Assembly: GCA_002841945.1 (NCBI GenBank)
Contig: PHBI01000003.1
Coordinates: 51,893-115,892 of the forward strand
DNA: 64,000 bases
Origin: Deltaproteobacteria bacterium HGW-Deltaproteobacteria-14
Lineage (GTDB): Bacteria; Myxococcota_A; UBA9042; PHBI01
Reading direction: 5' to 3'
Positions 1-11,826 of this stretch are shown piece after piece. A program made the position numbers and the translations under genes. Numbering within the stretch: the first letter of the stretch is position 1; the number at the start of each line of letters is the position of its first letter. Below the pieces are notes generated by a model that made no database searches, was not told where the DNA came from, and saw only the letters and a program-made list of their open reading frames with translations.

Positions 1-2
1 AG

Positions 3-404
3 CGCGCCGTGCGCAACTTCCGGCGCTGCGTCGAGCTCGACCCGCACAGCGCCGAGTACCGCTTCCGGCTCGCGGAGGCGGCCATCGACGGCGGTCACTA
101 CAAGCTCGCGGTCGCCGCCGCGGGGGTCGGCATGGCCCTCGATGACGGCGAGGACCACGACTTCGAGTTCGTCCTCGGGCGCGCCTTCTGCCTCGACGAC
201 GACTTCAGCGAGGCCATCGCCTGGTACGAGCGCTCGCTGCAGCGCGACGAACACTGGGTGACGCTCACCAACCTCGCCACCCTCTACGAGCACGACGGGC
301 GCTTCGATGACGCCCGCCGCGGCTACCTCCGCGCGCTCGAGCTCAAGCCCGACTACGAGAAGGCCCGGCGTCGCCTGGCGAACCTCGGCAGTCGCATCCA
401 TTGA
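3..404 (+). CDS. TPR-repeat protein, C-terminal part (5' end outside window)
   Basis: The reading frame is open to the left edge, so this is the C-terminal part of a longer protein; a GTG at position 9 is unlikely to be the true start. About 130 residues hold two to three tetratricopeptide repeats. The clearest ends in ALELKPDYEKARRRLANL; the one before it contains AIAWYERSLQRDEHWVTLTNLATLYE. TPRs form helical hairpins for protein-protein contact. No catalytic or DnaJ-like segment lies in the visible part, although such repeats often follow DnaJ or kinase domains in Myxococcota. The function of the whole protein cannot be told from this fragment. Confidence 0.75.
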   Translation, partial: RAVRNFRRCVELDPHSAEYRFRLAEAAIDGGHYKLAVAAAGVGMALDDGEDHDFEFVLGRAFCLDDDFSEAIAWYERSLQRDEHWVTLTNLATLYEHDGRFDDARRGYLRALELKPDYEKARRRLANLGSRIH

Positions 405-413
405 GCGGTTGCG

Positions 414-1142
414 ATGTCGCCGCGCGGTGAGCGTTCACGAGGACCGGATCCTGAAGATGCGGTCGCGTTTGCCGCGTCGCAGCACGCCCGCCTCCGGGAC
501 GCGATCAGCGAGCTGTCGTGGCTGTTGTCGCGGGGCTACGCGGAGCCATCGGCGCGGAAGATCGTGGGCGATCGCCACCAGCTCACCCAGCGCCAGCGGC
601 TCGCCGTCGGGCAGTGCGCCTGCGCCGACGACCGCCTCGCGGCCCGCCGCGCGCGCCAGCTCGGCCTCGACGAGCTGGTCGGGCGCGCCGTGCGGGTCGA
701 TGGCTTCAACTGCGTCATCACCCTCGAGGCGGCGCTCTCGGGGGCGGCGCTCCTGGTCGGCCGCGACGGCGTGTGGCGTGACCTGTCGCGGGTGCGGGGG
801 AGCTATCACCCTGTCGCGGTGACCGAGCGCGTCGCCGCGCTCGTCGGGAGCACGCTGGCTGCGGCCGGCGCAGGGCCGGTCGAGTGGTGTCTGGATCGGC
901 CGGTGTCGAACAGCGGTCGGCTCAAGCTGCTGCTCCTGACGGCCGCCGGTGCCGCCGGTTGGCCCTGGACGGTCGCGCTCACCGACGGGACGGACCGCGT
1001 CGTCGCGGCGGCGCCGGACGTCGTGGCCTCATCGGACAGCTGGATCCTGGACCGCGACGTCCCGTGGATCGATCTCCCGGCGATGGTGCTGCAGCAGCAA
1101 GAGGTTCAGCCGTGGCTCGTCAGGCTCACCGGCGGCGAATGA
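414..1142 (+). CDS. DUF434 family protein
   Basis: A 242-residue protein of unknown function. Residues about 28-70 contain ELSWLLSRGYAEPSARKIVG followed by a QLTQRQRLA stretch, which matches the DUF434 family as I know it. The C-terminal half has the LDRPVSNSGRLK segment usually found in the companion domain. It is soluble, with no signal peptide or membrane segment. It starts with ATG nine bases after the preceding TPR gene, so the two may be co-transcribed. DUF434 proteins are known mainly from archaea and scattered bacteria and have no assigned activity. The family call is reasonably firm; no function should be inferred. Confidence 0.7.
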   Translation: MSPRGERSRGPDPEDAVAFAASQHARLRDAISELSWLLSRGYAEPSARKIVGDRHQLTQRQRLAVGQCACADDRLAARRARQLGLDELVGRAVRVDGFNCVITLEAALSGAALLVGRDGVWRDLSRVRGSYHPVAVTERVAALVGSTLAAAGAGPVEWCLDRPVSNSGRLKLLLLTAAGAAGWPWTVALTDGTDRVVAAAPDVVASSDSWILDRDVPWIDLPAMVLQQQEVQPWLVRLTGGE

Positions 1143-1348
1143 TATTGCGGCACATCAAAATGGTCCGCGAGCGCGCCACACCGCCGCGGTGGCACTCGAC
1201 CGCCGGGTAAGGGGTAAGGGTCCGCACAGAGATTAGGGCCCGTGCCGAAATAGCTTGTCGTCTTGCCGGCGGATCCGCCGCCATCTGCGCGGTCCCGAAA
1301 GCTCGGAAGACGCCCGCGGGCTGAGGTCCTACCGATCGCAGCGCGGTG

Positions 1349-1846
1349 TCATTTCGCCCCGCGCTCCTCGCCGTGTCGCCGCAGGTGGTCGCAAGCGCGC
1401 GCGAAGAGGCGCGAGAAGATCGGCTTCAGCAGCGGCTCGAGGGGGCGCAGCGCGAGCCGGGGCTGGTAGGCGATCGTCCACTGGACGCGGGTCCCGCCGT
1501 CCCGCGGGGCCGGGCTGAGGCGGTAGTCCTCCACCATTCGGGCCAGGATCGGGCGCGTGATCCTGGTGATCGAGAACGCGAAGCGTTTGCCGGGATCCCA
1601 GACGAGAATACGCTCGTGCACACCGAGGCCTCGCAGGCGCACCTCGCGGACGCTCCCCGCCCCGTGCGGCGCGGAGGTCAGCCACCGGGCGCCGCGGTAG
1701 TCCGGAAACCAGCGGGCGAAGTGGTCCGGATCGGAGATCCAGGTGAAGACGTCGTCTGGCGAAGACTGGACGTGGAAATCATAGGTGAAGTGGCGTTTGG
1801 ACGCGTCGGCGAAGCCGACATCTGCGGGCGCTACGGGGAACCACAT
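1349..1846 (-). CDS. SRPBCC (START-like) family protein
   Basis: A 165-residue protein with the layout of the SRPBCC/polyketide-cyclase-like superfamily, which binds hydrophobic ligands in a helix-grip cavity. The opening FHVQSSPDDVFTWISDPDHF is the typical first strand and helix. The middle strands contain RVQWTIAYQPRLAL, and the C-terminal helix is LEPLLKPIFSRLFARACDHLRRH. The ATG at 1846 has GGAGG nine bases upstream. It is transcribed away from the large signalling operon that begins at 2163. The ligand is unknown; relatives include coenzyme Q-binding and aromatase/cyclase proteins, and membership alone does not distinguish them. Confidence 0.75.
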   Translation of the reverse strand: MWFPVAPADVGFADASKRHFTYDFHVQSSPDDVFTWISDPDHFARWFPDYRGARWLTSAPHGAGSVREVRLRGLGVHERILVWDPGKRFAFSITRITRPILARMVEDYRLSPAPRDGGTRVQWTIAYQPRLALRPLEPLLKPIFSRLFARACDHLRRHGEERGAK

Positions 1847-2162
1847 GGCGGACAGCCTCCGGTCGCTGGGATGATGTCAAGCCGCTCGGTGTGACGCAAC
1901 ACCACGTGGGTGGCCCCCCCCTCCGCAGCGAGGCGAGCGTTTTCTGGCGGAGTGGGACGAGACGGCGGATAACCGGTGGGTCGGTTACATCGGAGAATGC
2001 ACAACATGGGCTCTCCGTAGCGTGACGTGTGCGGTCGCGGTGCGACAAACGAAGCCGAAGCGCGGCGTCGATGATGGGTAAGGTGGTGGTCGCCCTTCAG
2101 GGTTTGAAGAAACCGACCGATGACCACCGTGTCATTGCTGAGCGGTGAACAGGGGGAGCGGA
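1847..2162. promoter_or_regulatory. divergent intergenic region upstream of the signalling operon
   Basis: This stretch of just over 300 bases separates the SRPBCC gene from the seven-gene operon. I see no convincing gene in it. Near its right end is a nested inverted repeat: GGTGGTC at 2085-2091 pairs with GACCACC at 2122-2128, and CTTCA at 2095-2099 pairs with TGAAG at 2105-2109. This could fold in the 5' leader of the operon mRNA or be a DNA operator. No clear sigma-70 or sigma-54 promoter could be read. A GGGGGAGCGGA ribosome-binding stretch precedes the ATG at 2163. Confidence 0.35.
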
Positions 2163-3158
2163 ATGACCGTCGTGGGAAGTCTGGACTCGGGTCGATGGGC
2201 GCCACCGGACGCCATCGCCTTCGTCGCCGGTGATTCAGCCGGGAGCGGAGGGATCGCGCGCTTGTTACGGCGCGCCGTCGGCGAGGTCGCGCAGGTCGCG
2301 ACGGTCGACCAGCTCGGTGACGTCTCCGGCTTCGCGCTGGTCGCGGTCGACTACGACGCGCTGACCAACGAGGAGCAAGCCGACATGGTGGCGAACTTCG
2401 CGCTGCGCTCGCATCGCCCCACGCTGCTGCTCCTCTCCGAGCGCAACGTGCAGGAGGACCTGGCGCTGCTCTTTGGCTCGCGAATCCTCACCAACATGCT
2501 CGTGGTCGACGCGTCCGGACCCGACGCGTCGGATCTGCTCGTGACCGTGCAGAAGATCCGCCACGGCGAGATCTTCGGTCTCGAGAAGTACTTCGTGTGG
2601 GGCGTCGAACCACGTACTTTGGCGATCACCTCCTCCAACGAGAAGGGGCAGACGATCGACATGATCAGCGAGTACGTCCGCAAGATCGGGGTCACATCCC
2701 GCCTGCGGGCGCTGATTCGAACCGTCGCCGACGAGTTCCTGTCCAACGCCCTCTACAACGCCCCGGTCGGCACCGACGGGGTGCCGCTCTACACCAACAC
2801 CCCGCGCACCGAGCCCGTGTCGCTCGCGTCCCACGAGCACATCGTGGTCCGCTTCTGCTGCGATGGGCGACGCTTCGGGCTGTCGACGACCGACCCCTTC
2901 GGGTCCCTGTCACCGAGCATCCTCCAGGACTATCTCGCGCGCGCCTTCCGGGCGGGTGATGATCAGGTCAGCGAGACCCCGGGCGGCGCCGGGCTCGGTT
3001 TCTTCCAGATCCTCGGTTCGCTGTCGCACTTCGTGGTCAACATCGACCCCGGGCGGCGCACCGAGATGATCGGGCTCGTGGACGTGAGCGGGAGCTTCCG
3101 CACCTTCGCGTCTGGCGGGAAGTCCTTCAATATCTTCGTCACGGAGCAGACCCGATGA
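2163..3158 (+). CDS. regulator with C-terminal GHKL/HATPase-like domain
   Basis: About 331 residues, first gene of the operon. The chosen ATG follows GGGGGAGCGGA; an earlier in-frame start at 2145 would add six residues. Residues about 1-150 resemble a degenerate response-regulator receiver (FALVAVDYDALTNEEQADMV), with no obvious phosphoacceptor. From about residue 170 a GHKL-type ATPase fold is suggested by an N-box-like helix (DEFLSNALYNAPVG, Asn about 195) and a glycine-rich GGAGLGFFQIL near the end. This resembles anti-sigma kinases of the SpoIIAB/RsbW type. The STAS protein directly downstream and the PP2C domain two genes further on support a partner-switching role. Kinase activity and target are inferred. 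Confidence 0.65.
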   Translation: MTVVGSLDSGRWAPPDAIAFVAGDSAGSGGIARLLRRAVGEVAQVATVDQLGDVSGFALVAVDYDALTNEEQADMVANFALRSHRPTLLLLSERNVQEDLALLFGSRILTNMLVVDASGPDASDLLVTVQKIRHGEIFGLEKYFVWGVEPRTLAITSSNEKGQTIDMISEYVRKIGVTSRLRALIRTVADEFLSNALYNAPVGTDGVPLYTNTPRTEPVSLASHEHIVVRFCCDGRRFGLSTTDPFGSLSPSILQDYLARAFRAGDDQVSETPGGAGLGFFQILGSLSHFVVNIDPGRRTEMIGLVDVSGSFRTFASGGKSFNIFVTEQTR

Positions 3159-3642
3159 GCATGCGCTGGGCCGTAGAGAGCCAGAGCAGCGGGCACGTCG
3201 TTCGCATCTCGGGGAGCATCACAGAGGAGGCGGATCTGCACGCCCTGGTCGCCCTCGGCGACGGGGGGACGTTGCGCCTGGACCTCGCTGGGGTGGATGA
3301 GATCAACTCGTGCGGCGTCCGGGAGTGGATTCGCTTCGTGCGGCGCGTGTCGGAGACGGCGCGAGGTCTCGAGCTGGTCCGGTGCTCCCCGGCGATCGTC
3401 AGACAGCTGAACATGGTGTCGAACTTCCGCGGCGCCGGACAGGTGACCTCGGTGATGCTCCCCTACTACTGTGCCTCGTGTGGCACTGAGCAGGAGCAGC
3501 TGCTGGAGGTCCCAGAGGGGGGCAGCCCGCCGCAGATCCCGACGTCGATCACCTGTCGACACTGCGGCGGCGCGGCCGAGTTCGACGACCTACCGGACAG
3601 CTACATGGGCTTCGTCGGGTTGATGCACGCCGAAGGCCCGCC

Positions 3643-3646
<4 letters not shown>
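3155..3646 (+). CDS. STAS-domain protein with C-terminal zinc ribbon
   Basis: A 163-residue protein whose ATG overlaps the previous stop by four bases. Residues 1-100 form a STAS (anti-sigma-factor-antagonist) fold, with LRLDLAGVDEINSCGV at the regulatory helix. The usual motif there is D-S-S/T-G; here it is N51-S52-C53-G54, so the position normally phosphorylated is Cys, with Ser just before it. The C-terminal part has two CxxC pairs (C106/C109 and C134/C137) that probably bind zinc. In partner-switching systems a STAS protein is phosphorylated by a GHKL kinase and dephosphorylated by a PP2C phosphatase, and both partners are encoded in this operon. The zinc ribbon is not part of the standard family. 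Confidence 0.8.
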
Positions 3647-4693
<1,047 letters not shown>

Positions 4694-4704
<11 letters not shown>

Positions 4705-7700
4705 CGCTGCGATACGGCCGCGAGGTCGCCTGGTGCCCAAGATCGGCGAGTACGAGCTGGCCGAGGAGCTCGGGCGTGGCGCGATGAGCGTCGTCTACCG
4801 CGCGACCCGTGGGGACGAGGAGTTCGCCGTCAAGTTGATGTCGGGGCAGGCGGACGCTATCGAGGCGCGGCTCCTCTTCCGCCGCGAGGCGGCGGCGATC
4901 GCTCGGCTGGACCACCCCGGGCTGGTCCGCGTCGTCGAGGCGGGCGAGGCCGCGGGGCGGCCCTACCTCGTGATGGAGCTCGTCAGCGGCGAGCCGCTCG
5001 ATCGGCGCGTCGGCGAGCGCCCGCTGTCCGACGACGAGGCCATCGGGCTGGCCAAGGAGCTCGCCGAGGCCCTCACCGAGGTGCACCGCTACGGGCTCGT
5101 TCACCGCGACATCAAGCCGGCCAACATCGTCGTCCACCCCGAGCGCGGGGCCCGGCTCATCGACTTCGGGCTGGTCAGTGGCCAGGCCGATCCCGACACC
5201 ATCGTCGGGACGCTGTGTTACGCGGCGCCCGAGCAGCTCGGGGTCGTGAACCGGCCCGTGGGGCCACCGGCCGACCTCTACTCGCTCGGCGCGACCCTGT
5301 GGGAGTGCCTCGTCGGCGCGCCCCCGATGTCCGGGCTCACCGAGACAGAGCTCCTCCACGCCCTCGCGACGGAGCCCGCACCGGACCTCCGCGACGTCCG
5401 ACCCGGCACCCGACCGGCGCTGGCGGCAGTCGTGCGCAAGCTCCTCGAGAAGGACCCCGACGATCGCTATCAGAGCGCTCGCGGGCTGGCCGCGGACATC
5501 GCCGCGCTGCCGCGCCTCGACGAGGCGCTGCGCGCCGGGCGCAAGATCGTGCTCGGCGCCGGCGACGCCACCGTGACGGCGGCCGGGGAGCTCCCCCTCG
5601 TCGGTCGCAAGCAGGAGCTGGCCGCCCTCGAGCGCGCCCTCGACCGGTCACGTCGGGGCGAGCTGACCGTCATCACGATCGAAGGCGAGGGCGGGAGCGG
5701 CAAGACGCGCCTCGCGCGGGAGATCGCGACGCGGGCGACCGCGGACGGCGCGATCGTCGTCACCGGCAAGTGTCAGGAGCTCGAGACGGCGCCGTTTGGC
5801 CCGCTGCGTGAGGCGGCCGACCGCTACGTGGCCCGGTCGCTGCGCCTCGCGGAGGCCGAGCGCGACGCCGCGCTCGCCGAGATCCGGCGCGCCGCCGGCG
5901 AGTGGGCCCCGCTGGTGCGGCGCCTGTCCTCGGGGCTCGCGCAGGTCCTCGGTGAGACCGGTGAGATGCGCCCCCTCGAGCCCGACGCCGAGCAGCAGCG
6001 CTACTACGGCGCCCTGGCGACGTTCTTCCGGGAGCTCGGGACCCGTGAGCGCCCGTTGGTCCTGCTCGTCGACGACGTGCAGTGGCTCGACGAGGGCAGC
6101 CTGCGCGTCCTCGAGCGCGTCGGCGCCGCCGGAAAAGAGGCGCCGATGCTGGTCCTCGCGACATCTCGCGACGGGTCCGCCAACCAGGTCGCGCTCGACC
6201 GCTTCGTCGCCCGCATGGGGGACGCGCTGTCGTCGCGCGTCGCGCTGAAGCCGCTGAGCGCGATGGCCACCGGCGAGCTCATCACCGCGACCCTGGGCGG
6301 GCGGCCCCTCGACACGGCCACCGTCCAGAAGCTCGCCGCCCTCACCCAGGGCAACCCGTTCGCGATCGGTCAGTACCTCCGAACGCTGCTCGACGAGGGC
6401 GTCGTGCGCCCGTACGGCGGCACCTGGCGCGCCGACCCGGCGGCCTTCGACGCCGTGAAGCTGCCCCGGGACGTCGTCGAGCTGGTGGTCAACCGCCTGT
6501 ACGCGGTCGGCGCCGAGGCGTCCCGCGCCGCGGGCGTCGCCGCGGTGCTGGGCGGCGTGTTCCGCCTCGAGCTCCTCAGGACGGTCGCCGCGCTGAGCCC
6601 TGCGGCCATCGCCCGCATCGTCGAGGAGCTCTCCTCGGCCGGGCTCATCGAGCACGGCGACGGTGACAGCTACGCTTTCGTCCACGATCGCGTGCGGGAG
6701 GCGGCGCTCGAGCGCTTGACCGCCGAGCAGCTGCGCGACATCCATCAGAAGGCGGCCGAGGCCCTCGACGCGCTGCCGGAGCTCCCCGCCGGAGAGCTGT
6801 ACGCCCTGGCGCGCCACTACGCCGCCGGGCACGCCGAGCGCAACCCCGAGCGGGTGGTGGAGGTCAGCCTCGAGGCGGGCCTCACCGCCCTCGAGGACCA
6901 CGCCAACGAGGAGGCCTTCCAGCTCCTCGACCGCGCGCTCGCCCTGTGCGAGGGCCAAGGCGATGGGGCGGCGCCGCCGATGCGGCTGCTCGAGGGGCTC
7001 GGCCGCGCGTGCGCCATGACCGGCCGCCTCGACCGCGCCTTCGCGCACCTCGAGGCCGCGCTGCGCCTGGCTCGAGACAAGAAGGACCGCTTCCGCGTCC
7101 AGCACCTCCTGACGCTGACCTACGCCAGCCAGGGCCGCAACGACGAGGCCCTCGAGGCGCTCTACAAGGCCTTCGAGGTGATCGGCAGGCCGTTCCCGCG
7201 CTGGCGGATTACGCAGATCCTGAGCCTGATCGGGTTCTGGATCCTCGCGCTCGTCCTGCGGTGGACCGGCATCCGCTACGGCAAGGCGCGCGGCGAGGCC
7301 CGTGAACAGCGCCGCGTGCTGTCGCGCCTGCACTACTCCGGCACCATGCTCGCCCTCTTCCAGGGCGATCCCATCCTGATGGCGCAGTTCGTCGTGCGCG
7401 ACTTCTACAACGTACACTTCCTCGGCTCGACCCCGGAGACGGCCATCGCGTCCGCCGTCTACGGCGCGGTGCTCGGCACCTTCAGCCTGCGCCGGACGAT
7501 GGAGCGCTACACCAGCCTCGGCGTTCAGATGGCCGAGCAGCTCGGTGACCGCGGCGCGCTCGCGGTCGCCCGGGCGTACCAGGCCGTCGGCACGAAGTGG
7601 GCCGGGAACCTCGTCCTAGGCAACGAGCTCCTCGTCGCGGCGCTCCCCGAGCTCAATCGCCAGGTCCCGGGGTCGTGGTACGCGGCGATGATGATCTGCG

Positions 7701-9823
7701 AGCAGGCCTACTCGCACCTCCACGCGGGCCACTCCGGCGCGACCATCACCCACATCCGCACCCACCGCGAGGCGCTCGAGCGCACCAACAACCTGATGTT
7801 CAGGTGGAACACCCTGTCGGTGCAGTACGCCGCGCAGATGGTCACCGGCGACATCAGCGGCGCGTCGGCGCTGTGGCAGCAGCTCGAGCCCGAGTACGCA
7901 CCGATCTCTCAGACCATCTATGTGCGCCTCGCCCGCGCCATCGCCGATCTCGAGGTCCTCGTCGACCAGGACGAGACCGGGCCGGAGCTCGACGCGGCGA
8001 TCGCGACCTTCAACGACCTCGTCAGCGAGGACTACTACTCGAACGCGGCGCGGATGCTGGTCGGCTATGCCCGCCTCGCGCAGCTCGAGAAGGCCCCGCC
8101 CGAGGGGCGCCGCGGGGCGCGACGCGCGCTGCTGCGGGTCGCCCGCGGGGCGTCGCTGCGGGCGATGGTGCCGGTCTTCAAGTGCCACCCGCTGGTGTGG
8201 CGGGCCGTCGTCGCGCGCCTCGACAAGCGCTACGAGCGGGCGCGGCGCCTCCTGCTCAAGGCCGACCGCCTCGCGAGCGAGGCGCAGAGCAAGCGCGGGG
8301 CCTTCCACGTCGCCGTCGAGCGGGCGCGCCTGGCGCAGGCGACCGGCGACTCCGCGATCGGCTACTTCGCCACCGCCGCCCTCGAGCTCGCGACCGCCGA
8401 GGGGTGGCGTCGCAAGGGGCGGCGCGTCAAGAGCGAGTTCGGCGTCGCGCTGCAGCGCCCCGAGACGAACGCCACCATGACGCGGGTGACCTCCGCCGCG
8501 CCGCGCTCGGCGGAGCAGGCGCAGCGCTACGCCCGCGCGCTGCTCCAGGTGAGCCTGGCGTCCGCCTCGACCCTCGACGTGGAGGCGCTGGCGCGCAACG
8601 CCCTGACCGAGGTGGCGCGGGTCCTCGGCGCCGAGCGCGCGCTCTTCTTCGCGGTCGACTCCAAGACCGGCGGGCTCGAGCTGATGGCCTCGAGCGGCGC
8701 CGGCTCCGAGTCGGTCAGCCAGACCGTTGTGCGTCGCGTCATGGACACCCGCCGTCCTCTCGTGCTGACCGGCACCGAAGAGGGCGAGATGCTCACTTCG
8801 CAAAGCATTATGAGCCAGGGGCTGCGCAGCATCATCGCGGCGCCGCTCCTCTTCCAGGACCGCCTCCTCGGGGTGGTGTATCTCGACAGCCGGGTGGCCA
8901 AGGGGATCTTCACCGAGGACGACGTGAGCCTCCTCCTCGGCGTCTCGAACCACATCGCCATCGCGCTCGAGACCGCGCGCGCGGCGCGCCTCGAGGCCGA
9001 GCGCTCCGCCTTCGCGCGGGACCTCGAGCTCGTGGGCGCGGTCCAGAACCTCATCATGCCCAAGGCGTCGCGCTTCGCGACCCCGGGGCTGATCGGGGCG
9101 GGCTTCTACCAGCCGGCGACCCAGTGCGGTGGCGACTGGTGGTGGTACGAGAACCTCCCGGACGGCTCGACCCTCGTGCTGCTCGGCGACGTCAACGGAC
9201 ACGGCGCAGCGGCGGCGATGATCACGAGCGCCGTCGCGGGGGCGTTCATGACGCTGCGGGAGCGCCTCGCGGACCTGCCGCCCCCGACCATCCTCGACGA
9301 GATCGGGCGCTGCGTGCGCGCGTTCGGCGACTATCACATGACGATGGCGCTGGTCCGAATCGACCCGGCGCGCCGCGAGCTCTCGCTGTGGAACGCGGCG
9401 TCGCCAGGGCTCTTCCTCGCGAGCGGCGGGGTGTGCCGGGCGATCGTCGCCCCCGGGCACGTCCTCGGCGACACCGTCCCGGTGGAGTACGGCGCGCGCG
9501 TCGTGCCCTTCGGGCCGGGCGATCGCATCATGCTGTGCACCGACGGCCTGCTCGAGCTGCGCGACATCGGTGGCCGCGTGCTGGGTCCGCGCGGTGTTTC
9601 CCAGCTCTTCGCGAGTCTGGCCGACGTCGAGATCGACACGATCCCGAACAAAATCGCCACGGAGGTCGCCCTTCACCTTCAGGAGACCGACCAGGAGGAC
9701 GACATCACTTTCGTGGTGATCGAGTCCGTCCCACTCGCGGCGGTTCAGGATGATGCCGCACTCAAGGTCGCCGACGGTTCCCCGCCTCGCGGCCCCGACC
9801 ATGATGCCAAGGAGTCCCTCTGA
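4694..9823 (+). CDS. Ser/Thr kinase - AAA ATPase - TPR - GAF - PP2C (SpoIIE) multidomain protein
   Basis: A 1709-residue signalling protein. Residues 17-270 are a Hanks-type kinase with catalytic Lys47, HRD at 137-139 and DFG at 157-159, all intact. Next is a large AAA-like ATPase (Walker A GEGGSGKT at 331-338, Walker B acidic pair at 460-461), then TPR-like helices. A single hydrophobic stretch near 840-860 could be a membrane segment. A GAF domain lies at about 1280-1445. The C-terminal SpoIIE-type PP2C phosphatase (about 1465-1690) keeps metal-binding acidic residues at D1481, D1499 (GDVNGHG), D1617 (TDG) and D1669/D1670. The ATG overlaps the previous gene by 11 bases; a GTG at 4733, just before the kinase domain, is an alternative start. 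It probably phosphorylates some partners and dephosphorylates the STAS protein. Confidence 0.9.
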
Positions 9824-11826
9824 TGGTCGAGCTCCTCCCGAACGACCTGGTTTCCCTGCTCGAGCTGCGCGCCCACGAAGCGCCGCACCGCCAGGCGTTT
9901 CGGTATCTCGGTGCCACCGAGGGCCCGAGCGTGTGGACCTACCGCGGCCTGCGCGACGCCGCGAACGTGGTCGCCCACACCATCGAGCGCGATGGCGGAC
10001 GCGGTGAGCGCGTCTTGCTGCTCTTCCCGCCGGGACTCGAGTTCATCCAGGCGTTCCTCGGGACGGTCTCCGCGGGCGCCATCGCGGTGCCGGCGCCGCC
10101 GCCGAACCCCCACAAGCCCAAGCAGAGCCTGCAGCGGCTCGCCGCGATCGTCGCGAGCGCGCGCCCGACCCGGGCGCTCACCCTCGGGAGCACGCTCAAG
10201 GCGCTGCAGCCGGCCATCGCCGAGCTGCCGGAGTTCGACGCGATCTCGTGGATCGCGACCGACGAGCTCCCGGCCCCGCCGGCCGGCTACCAGCCGCGGG
10301 GCGTGGCCGATCGGGGCGACATCGCGCTGATCCAGTACACCTCCGGCTCGACCTCCGATCCGAAGGGCGCCGCGCTCAGCCACGAAAACCTGATGCACAA
10401 CCTGCGCTACTTCGACGTCGGCTGGGACCACAGCCCGGACAGCGTCACCGTGAACTGGCTCCCGGCGTTCCACGACCTCGGGCTCGTCTACGGGATCCTC
10501 GCCCCCATCTGGGGGGGCTTCGCGAGCATCCAGATGTCGCCCATCGACGTGATCCAGCGGCCGCTGGTCTGGCTCCGCGCCATCTCCGACCAGCGCGCCA
10601 CCCACAGCTGCGGACCGAACTTCATCTACGAGCTGTGCGCCCGCAAGGTCAGCCCGGCCGAGGTGCGGGGGTTGGACCTGCGGAGCTGGCGGATGGCGCT
10701 GACCGCGGCCGAGCCGGTGCGCGCGGACACGATGCGCAAGTTCGTCGAGCACTTCGCCCCGGCGGGCTTCAACCCGCGCTCCTTCTGCCCGGGCTACGGG
10801 CTGTCCGAGGGGACCTGCAAGGTCACCGCGGTGCCGTGGCACGAGCAGCCGACCGTCCTGTCGGTCCGCGCGGAGGCGCTGGAGCGCCACGAGATCGAGG
10901 TGGCCGCGCCTGGTCCGGGCGCGCTCGAGGTGGTCGGCTGCGGCCGCCCGGCGTTCGGCGTGGGCGTCGCGGTGGTGGACCCCGACACCCGGGAGTGGCG
11001 CGGACCCGAGGAGGTCGGCGAGATATGGGTGTCCGGGCCGAGCATCGCGAGGAGCTACTGGGAGGCGCCCGACGCCACCGAGCGCGAGCTCCGCGCGACC
11101 ATGGCCGGGCGGCCGGACACGCCGTTTCTGCGCACCGGCGACCTCGGCTTCCTGCACGACGGTGAGCTCTTCATCACCGGGCGCATCAAGGACATGATCA
11201 TCGTCCGCGGGGCCAACCACTACCCGCAGGACATCGAGTACACCGTGCAGGACGCCCACGCCGCGGTGCGCGCGGGCTGCGTCGCCGCCTTCGCGATCGA
11301 GGACGACGGAGAGGAGCAGCTGGTCGTCGTCGCCGAGATCGATCGCGGTCGCAACGGCGATGGACCGGACGCGTCCCCGAGCGACGTGACGAAGGCCGTC
11401 GTCAGGGCGGTCGCCGAGGAGCACGGGCTGCGGGTGGCGCGCGTGGCGCTGGTCCCGGCCCACACCATCCCGAAGACCACGAGCGGCAAGATCCAGCGCC
11501 GGGCGACCCGTCAGGCGCTCGTCGAGGGGCGCCTGCAGCTGCTCTGTGACGAGCGGCGACCGTCGTCGCAGCCGGCGGTCGCGATGCGCGACCACATCCG
11601 GGCGCGGGTGACGGACATCGTCAGCGAGGTCGGGGCCATCCCGTTCGAGCGGCTGCGGCCCACCGAGTCGCTGCACGGGCTCGGGGTCGACTCCCTGGCG
11701 GGGGTGAACATCGCCTACGAGATCGGGCTGATGACCGGGCGCGACGTGCCCGCGGCGCTGCTCGATGAGCGCGACACCATCGAGAAGCTCGTCGACTACG
11801 TGGTGGCGCTCGGGGGTGCCCGATGA
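9823..11826 (+). CDS. fatty acyl-AMP ligase fused to acyl carrier protein domain
   Basis: A 667-residue protein whose ATG shares one base with the previous stop. Residues about 1-570 are an adenylate-forming enzyme: the P-loop is YTSGSTSDPKG, followed by WLPAFHDLGLVYGIL and the FCPGYGLSEGT core. This pattern matches fatty acyl-AMP ligases rather than acyl-CoA synthetases. The C-terminal 80 residues are an acyl carrier domain with the phosphopantetheine Ser624 in GVDSL. The protein should activate a fatty acid with ATP and load it on its own carrier arm. The next gene encodes an alpha-oxoamine synthase, an enzyme class that condenses an acyl thioester with an amino acid, so the two probably act in sequence. 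Chain length is not readable. Confidence 0.9.
   Translation: MVELLPNDLVSLLELRAHEAPHRQAFRYLGATEGPSVWTYRGLRDAANVVAHTIERDGGRGERVLLLFPPGLEFIQAFLGTVSAGAIAVPAPPPNPHKPKQSLQRLAAIVASARPTRALTLGSTLKALQPAIAELPEFDAISWIATDELPAPPAGYQPRGVADRGDIALIQYTSGSTSDPKGAALSHENLMHNLRYFDVGWDHSPDSVTVNWLPAFHDLGLVYGILAPIWGGFASIQMSPIDVIQRPLVWLRAISDQRATHSCGPNFIYELCARKVSPAEVRGLDLRSWRMALTAAEPVRADTMRKFVEHFAPAGFNPRSFCPGYGLSEGTCKVTAVPWHEQPTVLSVRAEALERHEIEVAAPGPGALEVVGCGRPAFGVGVAVVDPDTREWRGPEEVGEIWVSGPSIARSYWEAPDATERELRATMAGRPDTPFLRTGDLGFLHDGELFITGRIKDMIIVRGANHYPQDIEYTVQDAHAAVRAGCVAAFAIEDDGEEQLVVVAEIDRGRNGDGPDASPSDVTKAVVRAVAEEHGLRVARVALVPAHTIPKTTSGKIQRRATRQALVEGRLQLLCDERRPSSQPAVAMRDHIRARVTDIVSEVGAIPFERLRPTESLHGLGVDSLAGVNIAYEIGLMTGRDVPAALLDERDTIEKLVDYVVALGGAR

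Noticed and set aside
5648..11676. Very long open frames on the minus strand opposite the kinase and ligase genes
   Set aside because: They are antisense shadows typical of 70% GC DNA: low-complexity Arg/Ala/Gly/Pro/Glu translations with no domains, while the plus strand has continuous recognisable domains.
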